Positions 35,664-43,954 are shown, counted from the stretch's first letter. The stretch: DNA of 64,000 nt from Natrinema marinum (GCF_024296685.1 NZ_CP100763.1:2914001-2978000); one strand, 5' to 3'. The notes: a model not told the origin generated them from the sequence alone. Program-made: numbers and translations.

Positions 35664-35923
35664 CGGCCGCTCGAGCCAGCGAGCGAGGAGACGGTAGCGA
35701 CCGCCCGCGCTCGACGTGGACGAGCGATCGCGTCTGGGGAGCACAATATATCGCTCCCGATGATTGTAACCGGCATCGTCGGACCGTTTCGACTCGAGTC
35801 AGCGGGCCCGTCACGGGTTGTACCGGGTAGTTTGGATCCTCGAGTGGAAACCAAGGGGTTCGGGGGCGCGAAGCGAGCGGTACCCGAAAGCGGGGACGGA
35901 AAACGGCGGTGAACCGCCGACGA

Positions 35924-36604
35924 TCAGGGCGCGACGCCGACGGTGAGCAGCGTCCCGAACTCGCGATAGCGTTCGACCATCGCCTCGCGAGTGTCCCACT
36001 CCTCTATCGGGAACTCGGCCTCGGCGGGGATCGTGATCTCGCGGTCGGGGATGTTGTCCTGTTCGGCGACGTAAAGGCCGGCGTCGCGGAAGGCCTCGCG
36101 GTATTGCCGACGGTCCCAGCGGGTCATCTCGACGGAGATGAACTCCTGCCACTCGTGGGAGTGAACGTTCTCCTCGTAGTAGTTGACCGCACAGTAGAAG
36201 GTGCCGCCGGGCCGAAGCACGCGGGCGATCTCACGGAGCGCTTCGTGGGGGTCTGCGGCGTAATAGAAAGCCTCCATCGACCAGACGTGATCGATCGAGT
36301 CGTCGGCGAAGGGCAGGGAGTCGAAGTCGCCGACGACGAAGCCGACGGCGTCGTCGTCCGTGTAGCCCGCCGCATTGTGGGCCATCTCGGGTGAGCCGTC
36401 GAGGCCGTAGACCCGGCCGGCGTCTTTGGTGTCCCGGAGCGCCCGGCCCGCGTAACCGCTGCCACAGCCGAGATCGAGGACGGTGTCGCCCGGTTCGACG
36501 GGCAGCCGCGCCAGCGCGTGCTTGGCGGTGTGCCAGTGGCGCTCCTCCATGCCCTTATCCCGGCCGCTCGTTGCCCAGTCGTCGAACTCCTCACGAACGC
36601 TCAT
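35924..36604 (-). CDS. Class I SAM-dependent methyltransferase
   Basis: 226 residues. The AdoMet-binding motif VLDLGCGSGYAGRAL is at residues 42-56, followed by the acidic VYGLDGS and the post-I VVGDFDSLPFADDSIDHVWS. LREIARVLRPGGTFYCAVNY is the UbiE/ArsM-like motif III region. HSHEWQEFI may be part of a substrate cap. The methyl acceptor cannot be told. Start at 36604 agrees with a TATA box at 36627-36636. Confidence 0.88.
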   Translation of the reverse strand: MSVREEFDDWATSGRDKGMEERHWHTAKHALARLPVEPGDTVLDLGCGSGYAGRALRDTKDAGRVYGLDGSPEMAHNAAGYTDDDAVGFVVGDFDSLPFADDSIDHVWSMEAFYYAADPHEALREIARVLRPGGTFYCAVNYYEENVHSHEWQEFISVEMTRWDRRQYREAFRDAGLYVAEQDNIPDREITIPAEAEFPIEEWDTREAMVERYREFGTLLTVGVAP

Positions 36605-36626
36605 GAGCGGACGGTGGGATTCCCAG

Positions 36627-36636
36627 GGATAAACGC
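36627..36636 (-). promoter_or_regulatory. TATA box of the methyltransferase gene
   Basis: On the minus strand GCGTTTATCCC lies 24-32 bases before the ATG at 36604, a leaderless spacing. Confidence 0.5.
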
Positions 36637-36789
36637 ATTCGCATGGCCCCGCGTTTACCGCTTACTTTCGTCCGGGCCGCGCTCGTCCGAATCGGTCACG
36701 CTGTCGCGGCGTCCGACTCGAAGCGGAGGTGGGCGACTCGAGCGGCGACCGACTCCGTTCTCACCCTTCCGAGAACCGCCGATAGATTC

Positions 36790-36805
36790 TTTAGGCTGGC
36801 CTAAA
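36790..36805. promoter_or_regulatory. DtxR/IdeR-type metal-repressor operator
   Basis: TTTAGGCTGGCCTAAA has arms TTTAGGC/GCCTAAA around TG, the core of operators bound by iron- or manganese-dependent repressors of the DtxR family, common in haloarchaea. It is followed directly by the TATA-like AAATTATAAC. The gene-free stretch 36605-36984 also holds the methyltransferase TATA box at 36627 and TATA-like TCTTAAGG at 36951. The palindrome is about 180 bases before the gene at 36985, so its target is not certain. Confidence 0.55.
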
Positions 36806-36950
36806 TTATAACGAGTGAAGGGTCGATCGACCGAAATCCGTGGGCATCCGGATCTCGGTTCGACTCGGTGAGTACGACTGTCCCACCCCTCGACCCGTTT
36901 CAGACCCTTCCTCCGCGTTCGGCGTCGAATCCGACGAGACACATCCGCAC

Positions 36951-36957
36951 TCTTAAG
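36951..36957 (+). promoter_or_regulatory. TATA-like element before 36985
   Basis: TCTTAAGG lies about 28-34 bases before the ATG at 36985, giving a leaderless transcript. A second TATA-like AAATTATAAC at about 36803-36812, next to the metal-repressor palindrome, might provide an alternative start. Confidence 0.4.
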
Positions 36958-36984
36958 GGATTGCCGAAAGTTGTTCACGGCAGT

Positions 36985-37563
36985 ATGGAATACACGCTCG
37001 AAATCGACGGGACGCCGGAAACGGTACCGGGTGGGACCGGCATCCTTCTCTTGCATCCGAGCACGGGTGAAACGGATCGCATCGACACCGATTTCCTCAA
37101 AACGGACACCGACAACTTCCTCGTCATCTCCACGCGAACCACCGCTCGAGAGGTCAGACAGAAACTCGAGTACTACGACGTCGACGAGGAACGCGCCGAG
37201 ATTCTGGACACGCTGAGCATCGAACGCGGCTACTCCCGGCGCTCGTCCGATACCGTCCACTACGTCGCTGCCCCCGACGATATCGACGGCATCGTCGACC
37301 ACATCGACGGCTTCCTCGGCGACCACGACGGGAAACTCCGCATCAGCTTCGACTCCGTGACGGAACTCGCCTACTACGCCGGTGAGGAGGAGGCACTCGA
37401 GGCGGTCGAACGTATCCTCTCGTTGCTCGAGGACCACGACGCTGTCGGCCTCTTTCACCTCTCGGAAGAACCCCACGACGAGGCCACCGTCGACGAGTTC
37501 CGCGCGCTGTTCGACGGCGTCGTCGACTTAGACGAAGACGGGAGTATCGACGCCGACTTCTGA
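36985..37563 (+). CDS. Haloarchaeal protein with degenerate RecA/KaiC-like fold
   Basis: 192 residues from ATG at 36985 (MEYTLEIDGTPETVPGG). The pattern ILLLHPSTGETDRIDTDFLK, FLVISTRTTAREVRQKLEYY, LRISFDSVTELAYYAGEEEALEAVERILSLLEDHDAVGLFHL is that of DUF835/HTR-like RecA folds: strands and helices are in order but no Walker A is present. Such proteins in haloarchaea may be signalling partners; the family is unknown to me by function. A frame extends to a GTG at 36868. An upstream DtxR-type palindrome hints at metal control (inference). Confidence 0.65.
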   Translation: MEYTLEIDGTPETVPGGTGILLLHPSTGETDRIDTDFLKTDTDNFLVISTRTTAREVRQKLEYYDVDEERAEILDTLSIERGYSRRSSDTVHYVAAPDDIDGIVDHIDGFLGDHDGKLRISFDSVTELAYYAGEEEALEAVERILSLLEDHDAVGLFHLSEEPHDEATVDEFRALFDGVVDLDEDGSIDADF

Positions 37564-37656
37564 GCGCGAGCGGTACGGACGATAGTTCTCGTCGAACCAC
37601 CGCGCAGCCACAGACGGTGCTCCAGTCGAAACAGCAAACGGGGAGCGGATACGGGC

Positions 37657-38439
37657 TCACCCCTCGAGCGACTCGAACGTCTTTTCGGCCCAGCGGATCG
37701 CGTACTCGGGTCCGTGATCCAGATACGCCTCGGTGTCGAGCGCGGCGAAGGGGGCCGGCAGCTCGATCGCGTGTTTGATCGCCGCGCAGGCGAGTTCCGT
37801 CGCGTCGGCAAAGTCGGTGTCACCGCGTGCGACCGCACGCGAGAGATCGGTGACGCGGTCCTCGAGCCGGTCCCCGGCGTCCTGCCAGGCGTCGGCCAGG
37901 TCCGACTCGTCGTCGCGCCAGCCCGCGAACACCTCGCGAGTCTGGAGGCCGATCCAGCCGTCGTAGAGCGCGGCGGCGATCTGGTAGGTGCCGTTCGGAT
38001 CGAGCGGGGTCGCCCGGTCGAGTTCGCGGTAGGACTCCTCGAAGAAGCCGATGAAGTGTTCTGGCACCTCGAGACCTACCTGAACGAACGCTTCGGCGAG
38101 CAAGAAGTCGACGAACGGCTCGGGCGAGCCCTCGACGCGGGGCTTGACGATGACCACCGGCGGTTCTGTTTGTCGCGTCCAGGCGATACTCCCGTCGCCC
38201 GGCATTCCGATCGTGAGATCCGAGCCGGCATAGCGGGCGAGCAACGTCGGGGCGTCGTCGGGAAGCCAGGCCGCGGGATAGGTCGCGGGCTCGAGCGCGT
38301 TGACGAGTAAACCGAGATCCTCGGCCTGTGCCGGCGGAAGCGTCTCGAAATCGCGTTCGCAGTCGAGGACTCGAGTGTCCGGCGCGTGACGCTCGCGGAC
38401 GGCCGCGACCCGCTCCGAGAGCGCACGGGCCTCGAACAT
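37657..38439 (-). CDS. Conserved haloarchaeal protein of unknown function (DUF7089-like)
   Basis: 260 residues, soluble and acidic. Mostly helical: ALSERVAAVRERHAP, LVNALEPATYPAAWLPDD, then LLAEAFVQVGLEVPEHFIGFF and a C-terminal AIKHAIELPAPFAALDTEAYL. No catalytic motif recognised. Its ATG shares one base with the stop of a 29-residue membrane peptide gene (TGATG), so the two are translated together. I know of the pairing only by sequence and cannot name a function. Confidence 0.65.
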   Translation of the reverse strand: MFEARALSERVAAVRERHAPDTRVLDCERDFETLPPAQAEDLGLLVNALEPATYPAAWLPDDAPTLLARYAGSDLTIGMPGDGSIAWTRQTEPPVVIVKPRVEGSPEPFVDFLLAEAFVQVGLEVPEHFIGFFEESYRELDRATPLDPNGTYQIAAALYDGWIGLQTREVFAGWRDDESDLADAWQDAGDRLEDRVTDLSRAVARGDTDFADATELACAAIKHAIELPAPFAALDTEAYLDHGPEYAIRWAEKTFESLEG

Positions 38440-38528
38440 CAGGCGAACGCGGACTGGAAGACGAGCAGGACCGACAGCAGTGCCGATACAGCGATCGTGG
38501 CGAGAACGACCTTGGTTGCAGTACTCAT
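38439..38528 (-). CDS. 29-residue membrane peptide coupled to DUF7089-like gene
   Basis: ATG at 38528 reads MSTATKVVLATIAVSAL then LSVLLVFQSAFA and a TGA at 38439-38441. It is one hydrophobic helix with a short polar N-terminus. The TGA overlaps the ATG of the next gene in the TGATG pattern, which argues for translation and for a true gene. Such a short gene is normally missed. Role unknown. Confidence 0.6.
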   Translation of the reverse strand: MSTATKVVLATIAVSALLSVLLVFQSAFA

Positions 38529-38913
38529 GTGCGAGGCGTCGTATCCGCGTCGCTTAAATCCATCTGTCTCCGGCCGTCCGTCCAACTCGGTTCCAGTCCA
38601 CCACGCCGGTAGTCGCTGCTCATCCGCGCCGACTCGAGGGCGTCGTAGACGGAGAATCCGTCAGGCGCGGACTGTCGATCGGTTCGGTGTCGGTCGTCCT
38701 CGAGTAGCGAGAGCGGCTATCGTCGATCCGGAACGCCTTCGAAAACCAGAGTTTCGAGTGGAATCCCCTTACGGGAACGTATACAGAACCGCCGCGTGAG
38801 TAGAACGGTTGCAGTCGAAACGAGCCGGTGGACGGCGGCCGGTCGCGGGACGGGACCGTCGGTCGGCAGATGCGGGCAAAGAGCGCGATACAGAGACCAC
38901 CGCAGTCGGCGGG
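38529..38913. other. Gene-free stretch, no clear feature
   Basis: Between the 29-residue gene and oapC. CGCTTAAATCC near 38551 is a possible minus-strand TATA region for the small gene (about 25 bases upstream). The rest is GC-rich with short antisense frames that have no start signals or plausible protein. No RNA gene, repeat family copy or palindrome was seen. Confidence 0.4.
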
Positions 38914-39834
38914 TCAGTCGTCACCGTCGTCGCCGCGCCACGAGTCGGGAACGTCGATGACGTACCGGCCGTCTTCTTGCAGCGAGATGATGTACTCGTC
39001 ACGGTTGTAGAGCTCCATCAGATTGAGTTCGTACTGTCCCGGCCGAACGATCTTGATGCTCTCGAACTGCTCGTTGAGTTCCGCGCGGAGTTCCTCGATC
39101 GACGGCCGTTCGCCGCTCGGTTCGCTGACGACGCGGCCGTGTTCCGGTGGCGAATCATCGTCGCGCTCTGCCGTCGTTGACCCGTCGTGATCGACCGATC
39201 GACCGGCCGTTTCGTGTCCCGGTTCCCGCTGGTCGGTACCGCCAGCGTGCGGCGGAAGATCGTCGGACGGGACGACCTCGCTTCGAGCGTCGGCCTGTGC
39301 CGAGTTCTCGTCGTCCGCGAGCGTGGCAGTGGGTCGATCGGACGACGGATCCGGCCGCTCGGCGTCCAACTGGGTGTCGTCGTCGGGGCCGGCGGGCTCG
39401 CTCGAGCCGTCGGATCGATCTTCGGGTCGCCGTGCCGTCTCGGGCCACTCCTCGAACTCGCCGTCGGTCGGCGATTCGCGCTCGACGGGATCGGGTTTCG
39501 CACTCGAGGGCCAGGAGCCGTCGCCGTCGTCCGAGGAGCGAGCGGAGACGAACTCGCGGACGGTTTCTGCGGCCCGCGTGGTAACGCTGTCCGAGCCGGA
39601 GGTCGGTCGGGCGTCGCTCTCGCCGGCGTCGGCCGAGTCGGACGTGCCGGTCGCAGCGGGCGATCCCGAGGTGGCGGTCGCCCCCGCACCGCCACCCTCG
39701 TCGAACGATTCGGCTGCGGCCGTGGCCGTCGGCGCGAACTGGAACTTGTTCCCGCCGCAGTCGGGACAGCCCGATAACATCTCCTTGGAGCCGTCGGCGA
39801 ACGTTCGGCCGCAGTTCGTACACTGATGAGGCAT
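38914..39834 (-). CDS. oapC: Origin-associated Zn-ribbon protein OapC
   Basis: 306 residues. MPHQCTNCGRTFADGSKEML then GCPDCGGNKFQF is a zinc ribbon (C5, C8, C23, C26). Residues 40-230 are a long acidic, Ser/Asp-rich disordered stretch. The last 75 residues (EELRAELNEQFESIKIVRPG, YELNLMELYNRDEYIISLQ, DGRYVIDVPDSW) are the conserved domain of this archaeal family. It overlaps the oapB stop by one base (TAATG). The three oap genes are conserved beside the Orc1 origin in haloarchaea; the molecular role is not settled. Confidence 0.85.
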   Translation of the reverse strand: MPHQCTNCGRTFADGSKEMLSGCPDCGGNKFQFAPTATAAAESFDEGGGAGATATSGSPAATGTSDSADAGESDARPTSGSDSVTTRAAETVREFVSARSSDDGDGSWPSSAKPDPVERESPTDGEFEEWPETARRPEDRSDGSSEPAGPDDDTQLDAERPDPSSDRPTATLADDENSAQADARSEVVPSDDLPPHAGGTDQREPGHETAGRSVDHDGSTTAERDDDSPPEHGRVVSEPSGERPSIEELRAELNEQFESIKIVRPGQYELNLMELYNRDEYIISLQEDGRYVIDVPDSWRGDDGDD

Positions 39835-40235
39835 TAGTTGCGGGACACGAGCGCGCTGATGAGCGTTTCGTCTTTGTGAAGCGTTTCGATCTGGTTGGCC
39901 GGGCCGATCACCGTCAGTTTCGTCTCGGCCTGATCGCCGCCCATGATACGGCCGAGCAGCGACGAGTCGTGGGTGTCGGATTTGGGATAGGTCTCGATCT
40001 CGATCCCGTTGAACTCGTCGGGACTGATCTCGGCCATCGTCACCTCGATGAGTCGGCTCTCCTCGTCGGGCGTGAGCCCTTCCTCCAAGATGACGATGTT
40101 GCCGTCGTGGACGCCGTCTAAGATCATCCTGATCTTTTCCATCGTCGCCATCCCGTCCATGCGCTCGCCGCTGATCAGGTCGATCTGTACGCCGTCGGAT
40201 GGCTCCGAGTCGTCCGCATTAGTTGCTTTCGGCAT
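39834..40235 (-). CDS. oapB: Origin-associated protein OapB (DUF2073)
   Basis: 133 residues from ATG at 40235 (MPKATNADDSEPSDGVQIDL). VQIDLISGERMDGMATMEKIRM, GNIVILEEGLTPDEESRLIEVTM and TKLTVIGPANQIETLHKDE are the DUF2073 pattern. Soluble. Four bases separate its start from the oapA stop, and its own stop overlaps oapC, so the order of transcription is oapA-oapB-oapC. DUF2073 genes almost always adjoin the OapA-type GTPase in archaea (from memory). Confidence 0.88.
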   Translation of the reverse strand: MPKATNADDSEPSDGVQIDLISGERMDGMATMEKIRMILDGVHDGNIVILEEGLTPDEESRLIEVTMAEISPDEFNGIEIETYPKSDTHDSSLLGRIMGGDQAETKLTVIGPANQIETLHKDETLISALVSRN

Positions 40236-40239
40236 GGTA

Positions 40240-40878
40240 TCACCCGAAGTACTCCGCGATCTTGTCGTAGACTTCGTCCATGTTGTCACCTTCCTTCGCG
40301 GAGAGGGGCACAGTCGTGTGCTGAGGGAAGGCGTCCTCGATCCGCTTGACGCTGGATTCGTCGAGGTCGATCTTGTTCGCGAAGATGAGAACCGGGAGAT
40401 CGCGGGATTCGATGATGCCGATCAGCATCGTGTTGACCTGCGTGATCGGATCCTCAGCGCTGTCCAGGACATAGACAACGCCGTCGACGTCTTCTCGAAG
40501 CCAGTGCATCGCCTCGGCGACGCCCTCGGTCGCTTCCCGTGAGCGACGGATGGCGTCGTCTTCGTCCATCTCGTCGGTGAACTCCTCGTAGTCGACTTTG
40601 GTCGTCACGCCGGGCGTATCGACGATATCGATGGTCACCGTCTTCCCGTTGCGTTCGATCTCGACATTTTCTTTCCTGCGTGCGCGACGCGTCTCGTGAG
40701 GGATACGACTCTCCGCGCCGACGGCGTCACCCGTCCAATCGCGTGCGATGCGGTTTGCAAGCGTCGTCTTGCCTGCATTCGGCGGACCGTAGATACCGAT
40801 TCGTTTGGGCTCCTGTTCCGAGAACAGGCGATCCGTAACCCGAGAGATACTATCTTTGAGTTCTGTGAACAGTCCCAT
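40240..40878 (-). CDS. oapA: Era-like GTPase OapA (origin-associated)
   Basis: 212 residues from ATG at 40878 (MGLFTELKDSISRVTDRL). G1 GPPNAGKTTL (near 30-38), G3 DTPGV, G4 NKID, and G5 LSAKEG are all present, so it should bind and hydrolyse GTP. It opens the oapA-oapB-oapC operon that transcribes away from oriC. GGCTTAAGTGGG on the minus strand near 40940 is a probable promoter. The link with the origin is one of gene order; its function in replication is not shown. Confidence 0.9.
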   Translation of the reverse strand: MGLFTELKDSISRVTDRLFSEQEPKRIGIYGPPNAGKTTLANRIARDWTGDAVGAESRIPHETRRARRKENVEIERNGKTVTIDIVDTPGVTTKVDYEEFTDEMDEDDAIRRSREATEGVAEAMHWLREDVDGVVYVLDSAEDPITQVNTMLIGIIESRDLPVLIFANKIDLDESSVKRIEDAFPQHTTVPLSAKEGDNMDEVYDKIAEYFG

Positions 40879-41141
40879 CTGTGGGGGCCTCCAGCACCGC
40901 GGGGTGCATCTGCGCGTACTACTAACTGGACCCACTTAAGCCTACGTCAGACATGTAGACTGTCCTACGGGAGTGAATTGCCGCCACGAACGATCGTTCG
41001 GAACCGGGAGGACGGAACGACAAGGTGCGACCCAGTCGGAGAGGCCTCCTCGAGCATGCGCCCACGAAGCCAACCGGGTGTCGACAAGAGCCGCCATCGA
41101 TACCGGGACACGTCGTGAGTTCCAGCCTTCCGGACACCCCC

Positions 41142-41162
41142 ACCCCTTCGTTTCAACTGGAG
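41142..41162 (-). repeat. Origin recognition box ORB1
   Basis: On the minus strand it reads CCAGTTGAAACGAAGGGG followed by a G-rich end (TGGGGG). The CCA-GAAAC-AAGGGG frame is the haloarchaeal ORB core bound by Orc1/Cdc6. It points toward oapA. Confidence 0.8.
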
Positions 41163-41218
41163 AGCGACGAGAGACCCGGTGGAAACCAGCGCTGTCGAGG
41201 CGGAACGAACTGACCTCA

Positions 41219-41240
41219 ACCCCCTCTTTTCCACTCGAGG
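41219..41240 (-). repeat. Degenerate ORB-like element
   Basis: On the minus strand CTCGAGTGGAAAAGAGGGGG matches the ORB frame with changes in the GAAAC and AAGG parts. Its position and orientation beside ORB1 suggest a weak or decayed Orc1 site. Confidence 0.45.
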
Positions 41241-41280
41241 CACGCATTGGACGATTTTGCGGCGGATTACGGCCGACGAG

Positions 41281-41440
41281 ATCTCGCTAGTAATATCACG
41301 ATCAGTCTAGTAACTCGAGACACCGTGAAACGGACTTCTAGGAGCAACTAGCAATACACAACAATCATCTAGTAAAGAAATCTATTCTGCTAGTTCTGCG
41401 GATACTGTTTCTTCGCTATTGTTATAAAACCTCTCATCAC
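41281..41440. other. AT-rich unwinding element with CTAG cluster
   Basis: About 160 bases markedly richer in A+T than neighbouring DNA (for example CTAGTAAAGAAATCTATTC and TTGTTATAAAACC). It lies between oppositely oriented ORB elements, the expected place for DNA unwinding. CTAG occurs at 41287, 41307, 41338, 41348, 41369, 41390 and 41440, seven times in 157 bases. Confidence 0.65.
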
Positions 41441-41476
41441 TAGAGACACCTTCGACCCCCACCCTCCCTTTCGAGC

Positions 41477-41504
41477 GTTCCACCTGAAACGAAGGGGTGG
41501 GGGG
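41477..41504 (+). repeat. Origin recognition box ORB2
   Basis: GTTCCACCTGAAACGAAGGG continued by GTGGGGGG. Together with ORB1 it brackets the AT-rich region in inverted orientation. It is the best full match in the origin to the haloarchaeal ORB frame. Confidence 0.85.
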
Positions 41505-41994
41505 CTTCCCGATAGCTGACCTGTCTCTTCCGGACCCGGAATCCCATTCGACGAGGATCCTCCATTTCGACCGAGTCGGCGGATCACGGATGCGGATGGA
41601 TCACAATCTCTGACCGTTGTAGTCACAGTCGGTCTCCCATCTCTCGTCACCGGCGGACTCGCGTCTCCATCAAAAGTTCCAGCAGTGACGGTCCGGCAGT
41701 GATACGGAGCTCCGGTGAAAGGAACGTACCGGCCGACGAGACAGAATATCGATCACGGTGCCCTGTTTCGTCGTCGTTTCGACTCGAACCGCCCCCCTCT
41801 CGGGACCGTTCGACTGACTTCGCTGCGAACGAGCGGCGTTATCGGTCCCGTACTGGGGACGGGAAAGGAAGAATTTATTAGCATGCTTTTCCTCTGGTTC
41901 GTTTGCATCAACTGGACCCGAATCGAGATCTGGAAACGATAGATACCCTCGCGGAGGCTATCACGCCGTGAAATTTCCACCTCTTGGTTCGGCG

Positions 41995-42018
41995 CTCCAC
42001 TCGAAATAAGGGGGTTCG
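41995..42018 (+). repeat. Origin recognition box ORB3, next to orc1 start
   Basis: CTCCACTCGAAATAAGGGGG, then TTCG, ends 11 bases before the orc1 ATG. Besides serving initiation it could let Orc1 act on its own gene, since it covers the 5' leader (inference). Confidence 0.75.
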
Positions 42019-42028
42019 TGTACGACGA

Positions 42029-43759
42029 ATGTCAGACGATAACTCAGAGATTGCGGGTTCGGACGAGGTCGATATCGACGAAACGAGCGGGTTCTCGACG
42101 AACCTCGAGAACGCGGATCTCGGTGACGAGGAGTCGAATCAGGGCCTGTTCGACGACCTGCTCAGCGGCGAGCCGATCTTCGAGAACAAGGAAGTCCTCC
42201 GACCCTCCTATACGCCACACGAACTCCCCCATCGGAGCGATCAGATCAACAAGATGGCGACGATTCTCGTCGCCGCGCTCCGCGGGGAAACGCCGTCGAA
42301 CATCCTCATATACGGCAAAACCGGCACCGGAAAGACGGCGAGCGCGAAGTTCGTCAGCAAGGAACTCGAGAGCACCTCCCAGAAGTACAGCGTCCCGTGT
42401 GACGTCGAGTACATCAACTGTGAGGTCACGGACACACAGTATCGCGTCCTCGCACAGCTCGCGAACAAGTTCATCGAGAAGAACAAAGCACGGATCGACG
42501 ACCGTGTCGCCGACCTCGAGTCGTTACTCGAAGAACTCGAGGAGTTCGAGGACGACCGAACGTCCACCGCGGGCGACGGCAGCGCCGACGACGCGACGGC
42601 ATCCGATCCGTTCGACTTCGTCTCGGACGAGGAAATCGAGTCACCTCCCGACAGTTCGAATGGAGACGATATCGAGACGGAGTCTGGTGATTCTCCACCT
42701 GAAGCGGAGGGGTCTTCTGAGCGGACGACGCCGACGGCCAACGACACTGAGCGCGATCCCGCGACGGAGTCGACGGCGCTGGAATCCGAGCACCCGCTCG
42801 AGTCGACGCCGTTCGACGATCGAAACGCGGTCGAGGAGCGAATCGCGGACCTCGAGGACGACAAGGACTCGTTCGAGGAGGTCCCGATGACCGGCTGGCC
42901 GACTGACCGGGTCTACAGCGTCTTCTTCGATGCCGTCGACTACGACGAGCGGGTCGTCGTCATCATGCTAGACGAGATCGACAAACTCGTCGAGAAAAGC
43001 GGCGACGACACGCTCTATAACCTCTCGCGGATGAACTCCGAACTCGAGAACTCCCGGGTCTCGATCATCGGCATCTCGAACGACCTCAAGTTCACCGATT
43101 TCCTCGACCCGCGGGTCAAGTCCTCGCTGGGCGAAGAGGAGATCGTCTTCCCGCCCTACGACGCGAACCAGTTGCGGGACATCCTCGAGCACCGCTCGGA
43201 AGTCGCGTTCAAGGGGGGTGCGCTCTCGTCGGACGTAATCCCGCTGTGTGCGGCCTTCGCCGCGCAGGAACACGGGGACGCGCGACGCGCGCTAGACTTA
43301 CTGCGGACCGCCGGTGAACTCGCCGAGCGCTCCCAGGCCGAGACGATCGTCGAGGAACACGTCCGGCAGGCCCAGGACAAGATCGAACTCGACCGCGTCG
43401 TCGAGGTCGTCCGCACCCTTCCGACCCAGAGCAAGCTCGTCCTCTTCGCGATCATCTTGCTCGAGAAAAATGGCGTCCACAGCATCAACACGGGCGAGGT
43501 GTTCAACATCTACAAGCGCCTCTGCGAGGAGATCGACGCGGACGTGTTGACCCAGCGGCGGGTCACGGACCTCATCAGCGAACTCGACATGCTGGGGATC
43601 GTCAACGCCATCGTCGTCTCGAAGGGCCGATACGGCCGGACCAAGGAGATCAGCCTCTCCGTTCCACTCGAAGAGACGGAGGCCGTGCTTCTGAGCGACT
43701 CCCGACTGAGCGACATCGACGACGTGCAGCCGTTCGTCCAGGCCCGATTCGAGAACTGA
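42029..43759 (+). CDS. orc1: Origin-binding AAA+ initiator Orc1/Cdc6
   Basis: 576 residues from ATG at 42029. Walker A YGKTGTGKT (96-103), Walker B VVVIMLDEIDKL (about 309-320), sensor 1 IIGISNDLKF, arginine-rich HGDARRALDLLRTAGELA (sensor 2), then a C-terminal winged helix (EVFNIYKRLCEEI to RVTDLISELDMLG). Unusually, about 110 acidic residues (FEDDRTSTAGDG to DLEDDKDSFEE, about 165-285) sit between Walker A and B. That insertion lengthens the protein beyond the usual 400-420 residues. It binds ORBs at the adjacent oriC and loads the helicase. AATTTATTAG near 41872 may be its promoter, leaving a long leader. Confidence 0.96.
   Translation: MSDDNSEIAGSDEVDIDETSGFSTNLENADLGDEESNQGLFDDLLSGEPIFENKEVLRPSYTPHELPHRSDQINKMATILVAALRGETPSNILIYGKTGTGKTASAKFVSKELESTSQKYSVPCDVEYINCEVTDTQYRVLAQLANKFIEKNKARIDDRVADLESLLEELEEFEDDRTSTAGDGSADDATASDPFDFVSDEEIESPPDSSNGDDIETESGDSPPEAEGSSERTTPTANDTERDPATESTALESEHPLESTPFDDRNAVEERIADLEDDKDSFEEVPMTGWPTDRVYSVFFDAVDYDERVVVIMLDEIDKLVEKSGDDTLYNLSRMNSELENSRVSIIGISNDLKFTDFLDPRVKSSLGEEEIVFPPYDANQLRDILEHRSEVAFKGGALSSDVIPLCAAFAAQEHGDARRALDLLRTAGELAERSQAETIVEEHVRQAQDKIELDRVVEVVRTLPTQSKLVLFAIILLEKNGVHSINTGEVFNIYKRLCEEIDADVLTQRRVTDLISELDMLGIVNAIVVSKGRYGRTKEISLSVPLEETEAVLLSDSRLSDIDDVQPFVQARFEN
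42691..42714 (+). repeat. ORB-like motif inside the orc1 insertion
   Basis: TCTCCACCTGAAGCGGAGGG and GTC follow the ORB frame with two changes in the core (GAAGC, GGAGG). It lies in DNA encoding the acidic insertion, where the protein sequence is free to vary. Confidence 0.45.
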
Positions 43760-43954
43760 ACGCGCCGTTCCCGACTCTCTTCTCGACTCCCCGGTCGTCG
43801 TTCGCCGTCTCGCGTTTCCCCCCGTTTCGACTCGAGCGTGGCTGGCGAGGAGAGGTCACTGCTGTCTCGACGCGCGCCGCCGGCAGCCAGCGCCGGGAAC
43901 GAATGGAAAAGGGAGGCGGAGCGATGCAACCGAGCGCGAAGCGACACGGCTGAC

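Larger units (their letters stand above)
40879..42028. other. Chromosomal replication origin (oriC) region
   Basis: The 1150 bases between oapA and orc1/cdc6 contain no believable gene. They hold G-rich ORB elements at 41142-41162 and 41219-41240 facing one way, and 41477-41504 and 41995-42018 facing the other, with an AT-rich region at 41281-41440 between the inner pair. Inverted ORBs flanking an AT-rich unwinding element beside an orc1/cdc6 gene is the standard layout of haloarchaeal origins. Open frames across the region (for example on the minus strand at 41390-41650) run through the motifs and are not supported. Confidence 0.85.

Noticed and set aside
37619-37650. ORB-like CTCCAGTCGAAACAG near 37619
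   Set aside because: Only the first half matches; the AAGGGG part is displaced and interrupted, so not called an ORB.
41390-41650. 86-codon minus-strand frame in the origin
   Set aside because: It reads through ORB2 and the AT-rich region, without a start signal or plausible domain.
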